DNA of 22,241 nt from Prevotella sp. UBA1378 (lineage in GTDB: Bacteria > Bacteroidota > Bacteroidia > Bacteroidales > Bacteroidaceae): assembly GCA_002305505.1 (NCBI GenBank), contig DBRC01000061.1:1-22241 (forward strand). Direction: 5' to 3'. Position 1 is the stretch's first letter, and every line of letters starts with the position of its first letter. The translations under genes were made by a program, and so were the position numbers. This document shows, piece by piece, positions 14,824 to 22,235 of the stretch. The notes below the pieces were generated by a model that did no database searches, was not told where the DNA came from, and saw nothing but the letters and a program-made list of their open reading frames with translations.

Positions 14824-15905
14824 ATCAACTTCTCCTTTAATGCTTCAACAATTTCTTTCGGCTCCGGAACAATGCCGCCCAGACGCCCGAAATGTTCTAC
14901 CGGCAGCGCGCCATTGATGGCAAGGCGCACATCCTGCACCATCTGTCCGGCATTGATTTCCACCACCAAGATACCTTTCTTGCCTTTTGCCGACTCCTGT
15001 ATCTGGCACGTAGGGAAGGGCCACAGGGTTATCGGGCGGAACAGCCCCACCTTGATACCCTCTTCCCCGCAGGCCATCTCGATGGCTTTCTGTGCCAACC
15101 GGGCAGCACTGCCGAAAGCCACGATCAAATAATCGGCATCCTCGCACGCCATCGTTTCGTAGCGCACTTCGTTTTCCTTTATCTCCTTGTATTTCTTCTG
15201 CAAGTGGATGTTGTGGGCTTCCATCACCTCGGGCTTCAACTCGAGCGATGTCATGATATTCGGCTTGCGGTCCTTCGTCCGCCCGAACGTAGCCCACGGG
15301 CATTCACGCTTGATTTCCTCTTCCGTACGGCGGGGCTTATAAGGCGGCAGCACCACGCGCTCCATCATCTGCCCGATAATGCCGTCGGAAAGAATCATGG
15401 CCGGATTGCGGTATTTGAAAGCAAGCTGGAAAGAGAGCTCTACAAAGTCGGCCATCTCCTGTACCGAATTGGGAGCCAGCACGATGACATTATAGTCGCC
15501 GTTGCCCCCGCCGCGCGTAGCCTGGAAATAGTCGCTCTGCGAGGGCTGTATAGTGCCCAGCCCGGGACCGCCGCGCTGCACGTTGACGATGACGCCGGGA
15601 ATCTCGGCACCGGCCATATAGGCGATACCCTCCTGCATCAGCGCCACGCCGGGCGACGACGACGATGTGAACGCGCGCTTGCCTGCACCGGCTGCGCCAT
15701 GCACCATATTGATTGAAGCCACCTCGCTCTCTGCCTGCAGTACCACCATACCGGTGGTCTCCCAAGGCTTATCGAGCGACAGGGTCTCAATGATTTCACT
15801 CTGCGGGGTAATCGGGTATCCGAAGAAGCCGTCAACGCCACAACGAATAGCGGCACGGGCAATCGCCTCGTTGCCTTTCATCAATGTTACTTCTTGTTCT
15901 GCCAT
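14808..15905 (-). CDS. vorB: 2-oxoacid:ferredoxin oxidoreductase, alpha subunit (VorB-like)
   Basis: The alpha subunit completes the active site with the beta subunit and converts a 2-oxoacid plus CoA to acyl-CoA and CO2. The 365-residue protein opens with the pyrimidine-binding domain (MKGNEAIARAAI, then GYPITPQSE at 29-37), has AESEVASINMVHGAAGAGKR, the TSSSSPGVALMQEG segment and VQRGGPGLGT. It ends with a transketolase C-terminal-like domain (VAFGSAARLAQKAI, GLFRPITLWPFP). Proteins of this type are usually named VorB (3-methyl-2-oxobutanoate:ferredoxin oxidoreductase) in Bacteroidetes, but KorA (2-oxoglutarate) is a close alternative. It starts 3 nt after the ferredoxin gene stop. Confidence 0.9.
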   Translation of the reverse strand: MAEQEVTLMKGNEAIARAAIRCGVDGFFGYPITPQSEIIETLSLDKPWETTGMVVLQAESEVASINMVHGAAGAGKRAFTSSSSPGVALMQEGIAYMAGAEIPGVIVNVQRGGPGLGTIQPSQSDYFQATRGGGNGDYNVIVLAPNSVQEMADFVELSFQLAFKYRNPAMILSDGIIGQMMERVVLPPYKPRRTEEEIKRECPWATFGRTKDRKPNIMTSLELKPEVMEAHNIHLQKKYKEIKENEVRYETMACEDADYLIVAFGSAARLAQKAIEMACGEEGIKVGLFRPITLWPFPTCQIQESAKGKKGILVVEINAGQMVQDVRLAINGALPVEHFGRLGGIVPEPKEIVEALKEKLIWKTK

Positions 15906-15908
15906 GGG

Positions 15909-16142
15909 TTATTGCTCCTCCATCTTTTTACGATACACGGTGATGCAGCCGTCGGGGCATACGATGCCGCACGACGCACAGCCTATACAATTGTCCTGGG
16001 CTACCGCCTCAACGTAGGGATAACCGTGTACGTTCACCTTCTTCACTATCGCGATAACATCTTTCGGACAAGCCTCAACGCACAGGGCGCAGCCCTTGCA
16101 CCGGTCGGTATCCACCACGATAGCACCTTTTATTCTACTCAT
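15909..16142 (-). CDS. 2x[4Fe-4S] ferredoxin subunit of the 2-oxoacid oxidoreductase
   Basis: This small electron carrier of 77 residues has two classical 4Fe-4S motifs. Cluster I is C15, C18, C21 and C25 (CKGCALCVEACP), and cluster II is C52, C55, C58 and C62 (CIGCASCGIVCP). A 26-residue spacer between the motifs contains a predicted beta hairpin. It is the delta-type subunit that passes electrons from the alpha/beta core to soluble ferredoxin. The stop is only 3 nt before the alpha-subunit ATG and both read the same way, so the assignment by context is strong. Confidence 0.92.
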   Translation of the reverse strand: MSRIKGAIVVDTDRCKGCALCVEACPKDVIAIVKKVNVHGYPYVEAVAQDNCIGCASCGIVCPDGCITVYRKKMEEQ

Positions 16143-16187
16143 ATCTGTTTAGTTTTACGCTCCATGTTTAAATGTCCATGTTCACCG

Positions 16188-16391
16188 TCAAGGATTATAC
16201 ATGTCCTTATTATAATAACCGAGGATGTCGTCGAGCATCCGCTTGGCCTCAACTGCCGGACTGCCGGCATCGAGCTCGGCCGCTGCGATATAGCAGTTGA
16301 TGGCCTCTGCCCACTTGCCTTCCCGGCGGTAGCCGTTGCCCTGCCGGTACAAGCGCTCCGCTTCTTCCTTTGCGCCCCTATTCATCGCCAT
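16188..16391 (-). CDS. small TPR-type protein upstream of the oxidoreductase genes
   Basis: This 67-residue protein contains one clear tetratricopeptide-like helix pair: AERLYRQGNGYRREGKWAEA followed by INCYIAAAELD, with the spacing of a TPR consensus (a Y/G..A pattern and an A..L..Y helix). A third helix (VEAKRMLDDILGYYN) follows. It has no signal peptide. It sits 34 nt after folD and 45 nt before the ferredoxin gene, all on the same strand. One and a half TPR units is too short for a classical superhelix, so it may dimerise or dock onto a partner such as the oxidoreductase; that is inference. ATG 16391 is used; a second Met two codons later is an alternative. Confidence 0.75.
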   Translation of the reverse strand: MAMNRGAKEEAERLYRQGNGYRREGKWAEAINCYIAAAELDAGSPAVEAKRMLDDILGYYNKDMYNP

Positions 16392-16425
16392 CGAACATTC
16401 ACGGGTATTCCCTCCGCCCCCCGCC

Positions 16426-17301
16426 TCATATTGTATGGCGGCGGCTGGCCTCCAGCGTATTCTTCATCAGCGAGCAAATGGTCATCGGGCCGACGCCGCC
16501 GGGGACGGGCGTTATAAACGAACACTTAGGGGCCACCTCGTCGAACTTGACGTCGCCGCTAAGGCGGAACCCGCTTTTACGCGACGCATCGGGCACGCGG
16601 GTCGTGCCCACGTCGACCACCACGGCTCCCTCCTTCACCATGTCGGCCGTCACGAATCCGGGACGCCCGATAGCGGCAATAATGATATCGGCTGCGCGGC
16701 ATTCCTCTTTCAGCGTCTTCGACCTGCTGTGGCATACCGTTACAGTGGCATCTCCATACTGCTTCTGCATCATCAGCTGCGCCATGGGTTTGCCTACAAT
16801 GTTCGAACGCCCGAGGATAACGCATTTCTTGCCCGATGTCCCGATGTTATAGCGGTTCAGCAATGTAAGGATACCAAGAGGCGTGGCCGAGATGAAACAA
16901 GGTAGGCCGATGGCCATACGCCCCACGTTGACGGGATGGAAGCCGTCGACATCCTTACGGTAATCGATGGCTTCGATGATCCGCTGCTCGTCGATGTGCT
17001 CCGGCAGGGGCAGCTGGATGATGAACCCGTCTACGTCGCCGTCGTTGTTCAACCTGTCCACGCACGCCAGCAGTTCATCTTCGGTCACGTCGTCTTCATA
17101 TCTTATCAGCGTCGACTTAAAACCGCAGGCTTCGCATGCCAGCACTTTGTTCTTCACGTAAGTCTCCGAACCGCCGTCGTGCCCCACCAGTACAGCAGCC
17201 AGATGCGGCTGTTTCCCTCCTGCTGATACAATCTGTTTTACCTCTTCTGCTATTTCGGCCTTGATGGCCGCAGCTGTTGCTTTCCCGTCTATCAGTTGCA
17301 T
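16426..17301 (-). CDS. folD: bifunctional methylenetetrahydrofolate dehydrogenase / methenyltetrahydrofolate cyclohydrolase
   Basis: FolD interconverts 5,10-methylene-, methenyl- and 10-formyl-tetrahydrofolate with NADP, supplying one-carbon units for purine and formyl-methionine synthesis in the cytosol. The 291-residue length is standard. Signatures are SETYVKNKVLAC (45-56, with Y48 and catalytic K52), DGFIIQLPLP, KDVDGFHP, GRSNIVGKP in the Rossmann part, and PVPGGVGPMT near the C-terminus. It starts 21 nt after ffh on the same strand and shares its transcript in all likelihood. Confidence 0.96.
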   Translation of the reverse strand: MQLIDGKATAAAIKAEIAEEVKQIVSAGGKQPHLAAVLVGHDGGSETYVKNKVLACEACGFKSTLIRYEDDVTEDELLACVDRLNNDGDVDGFIIQLPLPEHIDEQRIIEAIDYRKDVDGFHPVNVGRMAIGLPCFISATPLGILTLLNRYNIGTSGKKCVILGRSNIVGKPMAQLMMQKQYGDATVTVCHSRSKTLKEECRAADIIIAAIGRPGFVTADMVKEGAVVVDVGTTRVPDASRKSGFRLSGDVKFDEVAPKCSFITPVPGGVGPMTICSLMKNTLEASRRHTI

Positions 17302-17322
17302 TACTTTTGTTTATTTTCGTGT

Positions 17323-18678
17323 TTATAGTTTCGGCATTCCGCCCTTCATGTGCTTCATGGCGTTGGCCATTTGCGCCATTTTCGAGTTGCTCACGCCGGT
17401 CATCATCTTCATCATCTTGCGCGTCTGGTCGAACTGCTTCATCAGCCGGTTCACGTCGTCCAGTTTCGAGCCCGACCCCTTGGCAATACGCATGCGGCGG
17501 CTCTGGTTGATGATGTCCGGGTTGGCGCGCTCCTTGGGAGTCATGCTGTTGATGATTGCCTCCACGCCCTTGAAAGCGTCGTCGTCGAGGTCGATATCCT
17601 TGATGGCCTTGCCCACGCCCGGTATCATGGCCGCCAGATCCTTGATGTTACCCATCTTCTTGATTTGCTGTATCTGGGCCATGAAGTCGTTGAAGTCGAA
17701 CTTGTTCTTGCGTATCTTCTTCTCCAGTTCCTTGGCTTGCTTCTCGTCGAACTGCTCCTGTGCACGCTCAACCAGCGAAACGATGTCGCCCATGCCGAGG
17801 ATACGGTCGGCCATGCGCTCGGGATGGAACACGTCGATGGCTTCCATCTTCTCGCCTGTACCCACAAACTTTATCGGCTTCGTCACCACCGTACGGATGG
17901 AAAGGGCTGCACCGCCGCGGGTATCTCCGTCGAGCTTGGTGAGCACCACGCCGTCGAAATCGAGCCGGTCGTTAAATTCCTTTGCGGTGTTCACGGCATC
18001 CTGACCCGTCATCGAGTCGACCACGAACAGGGTTTCGTCGGGATTGACGGCCTTCTTCAGCGCTTCTATCTCGTCCATCATCTCCTCATCGACAGCCAAG
18101 CGGCCGGCGGTATCCACGATGACGACATTGTAATTCCTTGCCTTGGCCTCCTGAATGGCATGGGCAGCTATCTCCACCACGTCCTTATTGCCCTCCTCGG
18201 TGTACACGGGCACGCCTACAGCAGCACCTACCACCTTCAGCTGTTCGATGGCTGCAGGCCGGTAAACGTCGCAGGCCACGAGCAGTGGGTTCTTGTGCCG
18301 CTTGGTTTTCAGCATATTGGCCAGTTTGCCGCTGAACGTCGTCTTGCCCGAACCTTGCAGTCCCGACATCAGGATGACGGCAGGCCTGCCTTCCAGCTTC
18401 AGCTCTTCGGCCTTGCCTCCCATCAGTTCGGCCAGCTCGTCGTGTACGATTTTCACCATCAGCTGGCCGGGCTTCACGGCTGTCAGCACATTCATGCCCA
18501 GGGCTTTCTGCTTCACGACGTCCGTAAACGTCTTGGCCACCTTGTAGTTGACGTCGGCGTCGAGCAATGCGCGGCGCACGTCTTTCAGAGTTTCGGCAAC
18601 GTTGATTTCGGTGATTTTCCCCTCACCTTTCAGTATCTTGAACGACCGTTCAAGCCTGTCACTTAAATTCTCAAACAT
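17323..18678 (-). CDS. ffh: signal recognition particle protein Ffh
   Basis: Ffh is the GTPase of the bacterial signal recognition particle; with SRP RNA it binds signal sequences on ribosomes and delivers them to FtsY at the membrane. The 451-residue protein has the N domain (residues 1-95) and the G domain with P-loop GLQGSGKTT (106-114), DTAGR (189-193) and TKLDGDTRGGAALS. The methionine-rich M domain ends in a run with KMAQMANAMKHMKGGMPKL. I set the start at ATG 18678 (MFENLSDRLE). An in-frame ATG at 18711 would add 11 residues but lies inside the predicted promoter, and the resulting extension is not part of the family. Length agrees with E. coli Ffh (453). Confidence 0.96.
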   Translation of the reverse strand: MFENLSDRLERSFKILKGEGKITEINVAETLKDVRRALLDADVNYKVAKTFTDVVKQKALGMNVLTAVKPGQLMVKIVHDELAELMGGKAEELKLEGRPAVILMSGLQGSGKTTFSGKLANMLKTKRHKNPLLVACDVYRPAAIEQLKVVGAAVGVPVYTEEGNKDVVEIAAHAIQEAKARNYNVVIVDTAGRLAVDEEMMDEIEALKKAVNPDETLFVVDSMTGQDAVNTAKEFNDRLDFDGVVLTKLDGDTRGGAALSIRTVVTKPIKFVGTGEKMEAIDVFHPERMADRILGMGDIVSLVERAQEQFDEKQAKELEKKIRKNKFDFNDFMAQIQQIKKMGNIKDLAAMIPGVGKAIKDIDLDDDAFKGVEAIINSMTPKERANPDIINQSRRMRIAKGSGSKLDDVNRLMKQFDQTRKMMKMMTGVSNSKMAQMANAMKHMKGGMPKL

Positions 18679-18708
18679 TATAATATAGCTATATATTTTT
18701 TCCGGATG

Positions 18709-18716
18709 CAAAGTTA
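18709..18716 (-). promoter_or_regulatory. -7 promoter element of the ffh-folD operon
   Basis: On the minus strand TAACTTTG (18716-18709) matches TAnnTTTG exactly and lies 30 nt upstream of ATG 18678, giving a leader of about 24 nt. The -33 region reads TTCG at 18740-18737 (20 nt spacing), a poor match to TTTG. Its position rules out the longer Ffh start at 18711. Confidence 0.6.
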
Positions 18717-18865
18717 CTTCAATAAAACAGAAAAAACGAATAAACCCGCCGCGTTTTAATGTATTTTAAAACGCCGGATGCAGAATTTACCGCCCATGTG
18801 GCATCAGCGCCATGCGCCAACGGGGCTTATCGCGGTACGAAGCCCATAAAAACCGGCCGCAAGCC

Positions 18866-18896
18866 ATTGCCGTACCGCAAATTCTTATTATATTTG
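18866..18896 (+). promoter_or_regulatory. Bacteroidetes-type promoter of the Memo-AMMECR1 gene
   Basis: ATTG (18866-18869), then 19 nt, then TATATTTG (18889-18896): both boxes and the spacing fit the Bacteroidetes promoter. Transcription would start near 18902, leaving a leader of only about 9 nt before ATG 18911. It supports that start over an in-frame ATG at 18812, which lies upstream of the promoter. Confidence 0.65.
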
Positions 18897-18910
18897 CAAC
18901 AGACATAACA

Positions 18911-20365
18911 ATGCGAAAGATGAGGATTTCTCTTCTATTAACAACCCTATTCTGTATGGCTATGGCAACGGACAACATTCATGGACAGGTAAGGCCTGCC
19001 GCACAGGCGGGCAGATTCTACGAGCAAGGCGCTGCTGCGCTCAGGAAAGAGGTGGCCGGCTGTTTCGGGAATGGCGGGCAGCAGGACGGGCGCGACGACG
19101 TGGCAGCCCTGATTGTGCCGCACGCAGGATACTACTTCTCGGGCGAGGTGGCCGCATCGGCATATTCGCAGCTCAACCCCGGGCACAAGTACGGGCATAT
19201 CTTCCTCATCGGCCCCAGCCACCGCGTATGGACAGGCGGCGCTTCGGCAGAGACGGAGTATGCGTATTATACGACGCCTTTAGGAAAGGTGAAGGTCGAC
19301 ACGGCCCTGTGCCGCGACCTGATAGCTTCGGGCAGTGTTTTCGACTACCGGCCGGAAGCCCACGAAGGGGAACACTGCCTGGAGGTGCAACTGCCATTCC
19401 TCCAAATGCGGCTCGGAGAGATGCCCCCTGTGGTGCCGATTATCATCGGCACCGACGACATCACGCAGCTGCGGAAGATTGCCGCCATACTCAAACCTTA
19501 CTTCACGGAGGAGAACTTGTTCGTCATCAGCAGCGACTTCTCGCACTATCCGTCGTACGAGGATGCCTGTATGGTAGACCGCCGCACACGCGACGCCATC
19601 ATGAGCGGCAAGTTGGGGGTATTCGTCGATACGCTCGAAAGCAACAGGCAGATGGGAATCAGGGCACTGGCCACGAGCGCATGCGGCGAATCGGCCATTG
19701 CCACACTGCTGCTCCTGCTCGACCCCCATTACCGCCTGCACCACCTGATGTACCGCAACTCGGGCGACAAGGGGCATTACGACCGCGGCCGCGTGGTGGG
19801 CTACCATGCGTTTGCCGTAACAAGGGAAAAGGCGTTCTACCTGACGGAAGACGAGAAACAGGCGCTGCACACCATTGCGCGCAAAAGCATCGAACTGGCT
19901 TTCGAGGGCAAGTCGTACAGCACCGGCGAACTGACGGAGACGCTGAAAAAGCGGTGCGGTGCTTTCGTCACGCTGAAAGCCAACGGACGGCTCAGGGGGT
20001 GCATCGGGCATATCGGCGAAGACATGCCGCTCCATGTAACCGTGAGCGAGATGGCAAAGGCTGCCGCATTCGAAGATCCACGCTTCCCGCAATTGCAGAG
20101 AGAGGAGCTGAAGGACATACGCATCGAAATCTCCGTACTCACGCCGATGAAACGCATCCACAGCCTCGACGAGTTCGAACTGGGACGCCACGGCATACTT
20201 ATCAAGAAGGGCCACCAAAGCGGGACATACCTGCCGCAAGTGGCCGGCGAGGTAAACTGGACGAAGGAAGAGTATGTAGGGCACTGCTCGCAATACAAGG
20301 CCGGACTGGGGCGCGACGGATGGAAGGAAGCCGAACTGTATACGTACGAAGCCATCGTGTTCTGA
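18911..20365 (+). CDS. AmmeMemoRadiSam system fusion protein: Memo-like (B) plus AMMECR1-like (A) domains, with N-terminal signal-like segment
   Basis: The 484-residue protein carries two domains known to co-occur with a radical SAM enzyme in the AmmeMemoRadiSam system, whose reaction is unknown. Residues 27-305 are Memo-like, an extradiol-dioxygenase-related fold; candidate metal ligands are intact: H71 in PHAGYY, H104 in GPSH, H212 in SSDFSHY, and C258 in SACGES. Residues 309-484 are AMMECR1-like, with the invariant LRGCIG at 361-366. The start at 18911 is set by the promoter. It gives a positively charged then hydrophobic N-terminus (MRKMRISLLLTTLF) that looks like a signal peptide, which is odd because the partner enzyme is cytosolic. 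The partner gene begins 1 nt after the stop. Function is not claimed beyond family. Confidence 0.9.
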   Translation: MRKMRISLLLTTLFCMAMATDNIHGQVRPAAQAGRFYEQGAAALRKEVAGCFGNGGQQDGRDDVAALIVPHAGYYFSGEVAASAYSQLNPGHKYGHIFLIGPSHRVWTGGASAETEYAYYTTPLGKVKVDTALCRDLIASGSVFDYRPEAHEGEHCLEVQLPFLQMRLGEMPPVVPIIIGTDDITQLRKIAAILKPYFTEENLFVISSDFSHYPSYEDACMVDRRTRDAIMSGKLGVFVDTLESNRQMGIRALATSACGESAIATLLLLLDPHYRLHHLMYRNSGDKGHYDRGRVVGYHAFAVTREKAFYLTEDEKQALHTIARKSIELAFEGKSYSTGELTETLKKRCGAFVTLKANGRLRGCIGHIGEDMPLHVTVSEMAKAAAFEDPRFPQLQREELKDIRIEISVLTPMKRIHSLDEFELGRHGILIKKGHQSGTYLPQVAGEVNWTKEEYVGHCSQYKAGLGRDGWKEAELYTYEAIVF

Positions 20366-20366
20366 C

Positions 20367-21236
20367 ATGGAAAAAGAATGCCTCTATTACACACGGCTGG
20401 CAAACAATGCCGTGAGGTGCGAGCTTTGCCCGCACGGCTGCACAATGGCCGAGGGGCAGAGGGGCCGCTGCAAAAGCCGGAGGAACAAAGGAGGCATACT
20501 GGTAAGCGAGGTTTACGGACGGCCCTGCGCATTGGCCATCGACCCCATCGAGAAAAAACCGCTTAACGGATTCCATCCCGGCACCCGCTGCCTGTCGCTG
20601 GCCTGTACCGGCTGCAACTTCAACTGCCTGAACTGTCAGAACCATACCATCTCGCAAGCCCTGCCCTCCGGCGTGCCTACACAGGCGCTGCTGCCCGGCG
20701 ACGTGGTGGATGCCTGCCTGTACCATGGGTGCCCGGGCATCGCCTACACCTATACCGAACCGCTCACTTATTATGAGTATGTATACGACACGGCCCTGCT
20801 GGCCCGCAGGCAGCAGTTATGGAACGTTCTCGTAACGGCAGGATACGTTAATCCCGCGCCGTTAAGCCGGTTGCTGCCACTGATAGACGCGGCCAACGTA
20901 GACTTGAAAGCATTCGACGACGGGATTTACAGGAAGCTAAGCGGGGGCCGGCTCCAACCGGTGCTCGACACGATAACGGCGATGAAGCAGGCCGGCGTAT
21001 GGATAGAAATCACCTGCCTGCTGATTCCGCAGATAACCGACGACATGCAGATGATCCGTAAGATGTGTAAATGGCTGGCAAGCAACGGGCTGCACGATGC
21101 ACCGCTCCACTTCAGCCGTTTCTTCCCGGCATACCGGTTAAGCAACTCCTACCCCACCCCCATCGCCACCATCCGGCGGGCATGCACCGTTGCCAAGGAA
21201 GAGGGCATCAGCTCCATATACACCGGCAACTGCTGA
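20367..21236 (+). CDS. AmmeMemoRadiSam system radical SAM enzyme, short C-terminus
   Basis: This 289-residue radical SAM protein belongs to the family related to pyruvate-formate-lyase-activating enzymes. The CX3CX2C cluster motif is C83, C87 and C90 (CNFNCLNCQN). An N-terminal cysteine set, C18, C21, C25 and C35 (CELCPHGCTMAEGQRGRC), is typical of this subfamily and may bind zinc or a second cluster. Later segments TYTEPLTYYEY and NVDLKAFDD fit the SAM barrel. As I recall, relatives run on for about 40 more residues after YxGN with a cysteine-rich tail; here the stop follows at once (YTGNC). It starts 1 nt after the Memo-AMMECR1 fusion, so the two are coupled. The substrate is unknown. Confidence 0.88.
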   Translation: MEKECLYYTRLANNAVRCELCPHGCTMAEGQRGRCKSRRNKGGILVSEVYGRPCALAIDPIEKKPLNGFHPGTRCLSLACTGCNFNCLNCQNHTISQALPSGVPTQALLPGDVVDACLYHGCPGIAYTYTEPLTYYEYVYDTALLARRQQLWNVLVTAGYVNPAPLSRLLPLIDAANVDLKAFDDGIYRKLSGGRLQPVLDTITAMKQAGVWIEITCLLIPQITDDMQMIRKMCKWLASNGLHDAPLHFSRFFPAYRLSNSYPTPIATIRRACTVAKEEGISSIYTGNC

Positions 21237-21243
21237 CGGACGG

Positions 21244-22047
21244 TTACAGGCCCCGGGCCTTCCAGATGCGCTCCTTGGCATGGTTGATTTCCTGGAACTT
21301 TTTCTCGGCAGCCCGCCTCACGTCCTCCCCCAACGCGGCTACGCGGTCGGGATGATGCTCAAGAGCCAGTTTGCGGTAGGCCTTGCGCAGCTCGTCATCG
21401 GTAGCCGAGGCACTAACGCCCAGCACCTTATAAGCATCGTCCAGCGAGCCGCCGCGCAGGTTCAGCATCGAGTCGACATCGGCAGCCGACATCTGCATCC
21501 ACGATGCCGTTTCCCTGAGGGCTTCCACCTCGTCGCGCGTCACGCTGCCGTCGGCTTGTGCCGTCAGCACGAGGAAATTGAGCAGCTGCAAGCGTTGCGA
21601 ATAGTCCATATTCTGTGCTATCTGCCGGCAACATTGCATCACCGTCTGGCGGAACCGCTGTTGCCCCTCGCGCTTTTGTTCCTCGAAAAGCTTCCGCAAT
21701 ATGCCGTCGCCTTGCACGGCAGCAGCCGCACCGAAGTTCTGCCCAAGGAAACGGCGTACCAGCTCCATCTCCGAGTGCATCACGCGCCCGTCGGAACGGA
21801 TGATATAAGATGCCAGAACCAAAAGCGAGAACATAAAGCTGTTGCGCTGTCCTTCGTACATGCGCTGCTGTTGCTCCTGCTGACGCCCGAACGGGTCTTT
21901 CCCGTCGAAAGTGCCTTGTGTCCCGGGGGTATTTACGGCGTCCATCGCCACATCAAACAGCGAACCGAGCACAATGCCGGCCAGTGCGCCCAGTGCGCCG
22001 CCGGTCATCCAGCCTAAGAATCCGCCTATCCATTTACCTGCTGCCAT
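21244..22047 (-). CDS. TerB/DnaJ-domain membrane-anchored co-chaperone (DjlA-like)
   Basis: The layout is that of DjlA-like proteins. It has a glycine-rich N-terminal membrane segment (residues about 5-33, GGFLGWMTGGALGALAGIVL), a Gln/Gly-rich linker (about 40-65), and a helical TerB-type domain (about 70-195, with SDGRVMHSEMELVRRFL and QADGSVTRDEVEAL as paired acidic turns). The C-terminal J domain (about 205-267) has DAYKVLGVSASATDDELRKA and HHPDR, the HPD tripeptide needed to stimulate a DnaK-type ATPase. It probably sits on the inner membrane facing the cytoplasm and helps a DnaK chaperone; that is family knowledge. It converges on the radical SAM gene, the stops being 7 nt apart. No clear promoter was found upstream. 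Confidence 0.88.
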   Translation of the reverse strand: MAAGKWIGGFLGWMTGGALGALAGIVLGSLFDVAMDAVNTPGTQGTFDGKDPFGRQQEQQQRMYEGQRNSFMFSLLVLASYIIRSDGRVMHSEMELVRRFLGQNFGAAAAVQGDGILRKLFEEQKREGQQRFRQTVMQCCRQIAQNMDYSQRLQLLNFLVLTAQADGSVTRDEVEALRETASWMQMSAADVDSMLNLRGGSLDDAYKVLGVSASATDDELRKAYRKLALEHHPDRVAALGEDVRRAAEKKFQEINHAKERIWKARGL

Positions 22048-22165
22048 ATCATGTTGTATTGAAAATGCTATGCTGTATCAAGCAAAGACCGTGCCAAAAC
22101 AAGAGCAAGGCATGAGCCCCGGGCAGAATATAGCAATACCGCTGCAGCTCAAAGCATTTACCCCT

Positions 22166-22235
22166 GTTTTGATTTTTGGCCATTTTTCTGAGATTTTTGG
22201 CCAATTTTCTGAGATTTTTGGCCAAAAATCAAAAC
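22166..22235. repeat. 21-bp tandem repeat and 17-bp inverted repeat at the window end
   Basis: Two 21-nt units start at 22171 and 22192, each GATTTTTGGCCA then TTTTCTGA with a one-base change (CCATT or CCAAT), and an 18-nt third copy starts at 22213. The third copy (GATTTTTGGCCAAAAATC) is a perfect palindrome. The outer parts 22166-22182 and 22219-22235 form a perfect 17-bp inverted repeat. Nothing coding is seen here; 22048-22165 shows no clear feature. Confidence 0.8.

Noticed and set aside
18679..18711. Eleven extra N-terminal residues for Ffh
   Set aside because: The upstream ATG overlaps the predicted -7 box, and Ffh proteins begin at the MFENLSDRL position.
18812..18910. Longer N-terminus for the Memo-AMMECR1 protein from an upstream ATG
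   Set aside because: A well-spaced promoter (18866-18896) lies within the extension, so a transcript from it could not include the upstream ATG.
21230..21262. Terminator between the radical SAM and djlA-like genes
   Set aside because: An AGGCCCCGGGCCT palindrome exists at about 21248-21260, but it lies in the djlA-like coding end and has no T-run, so support is too weak.
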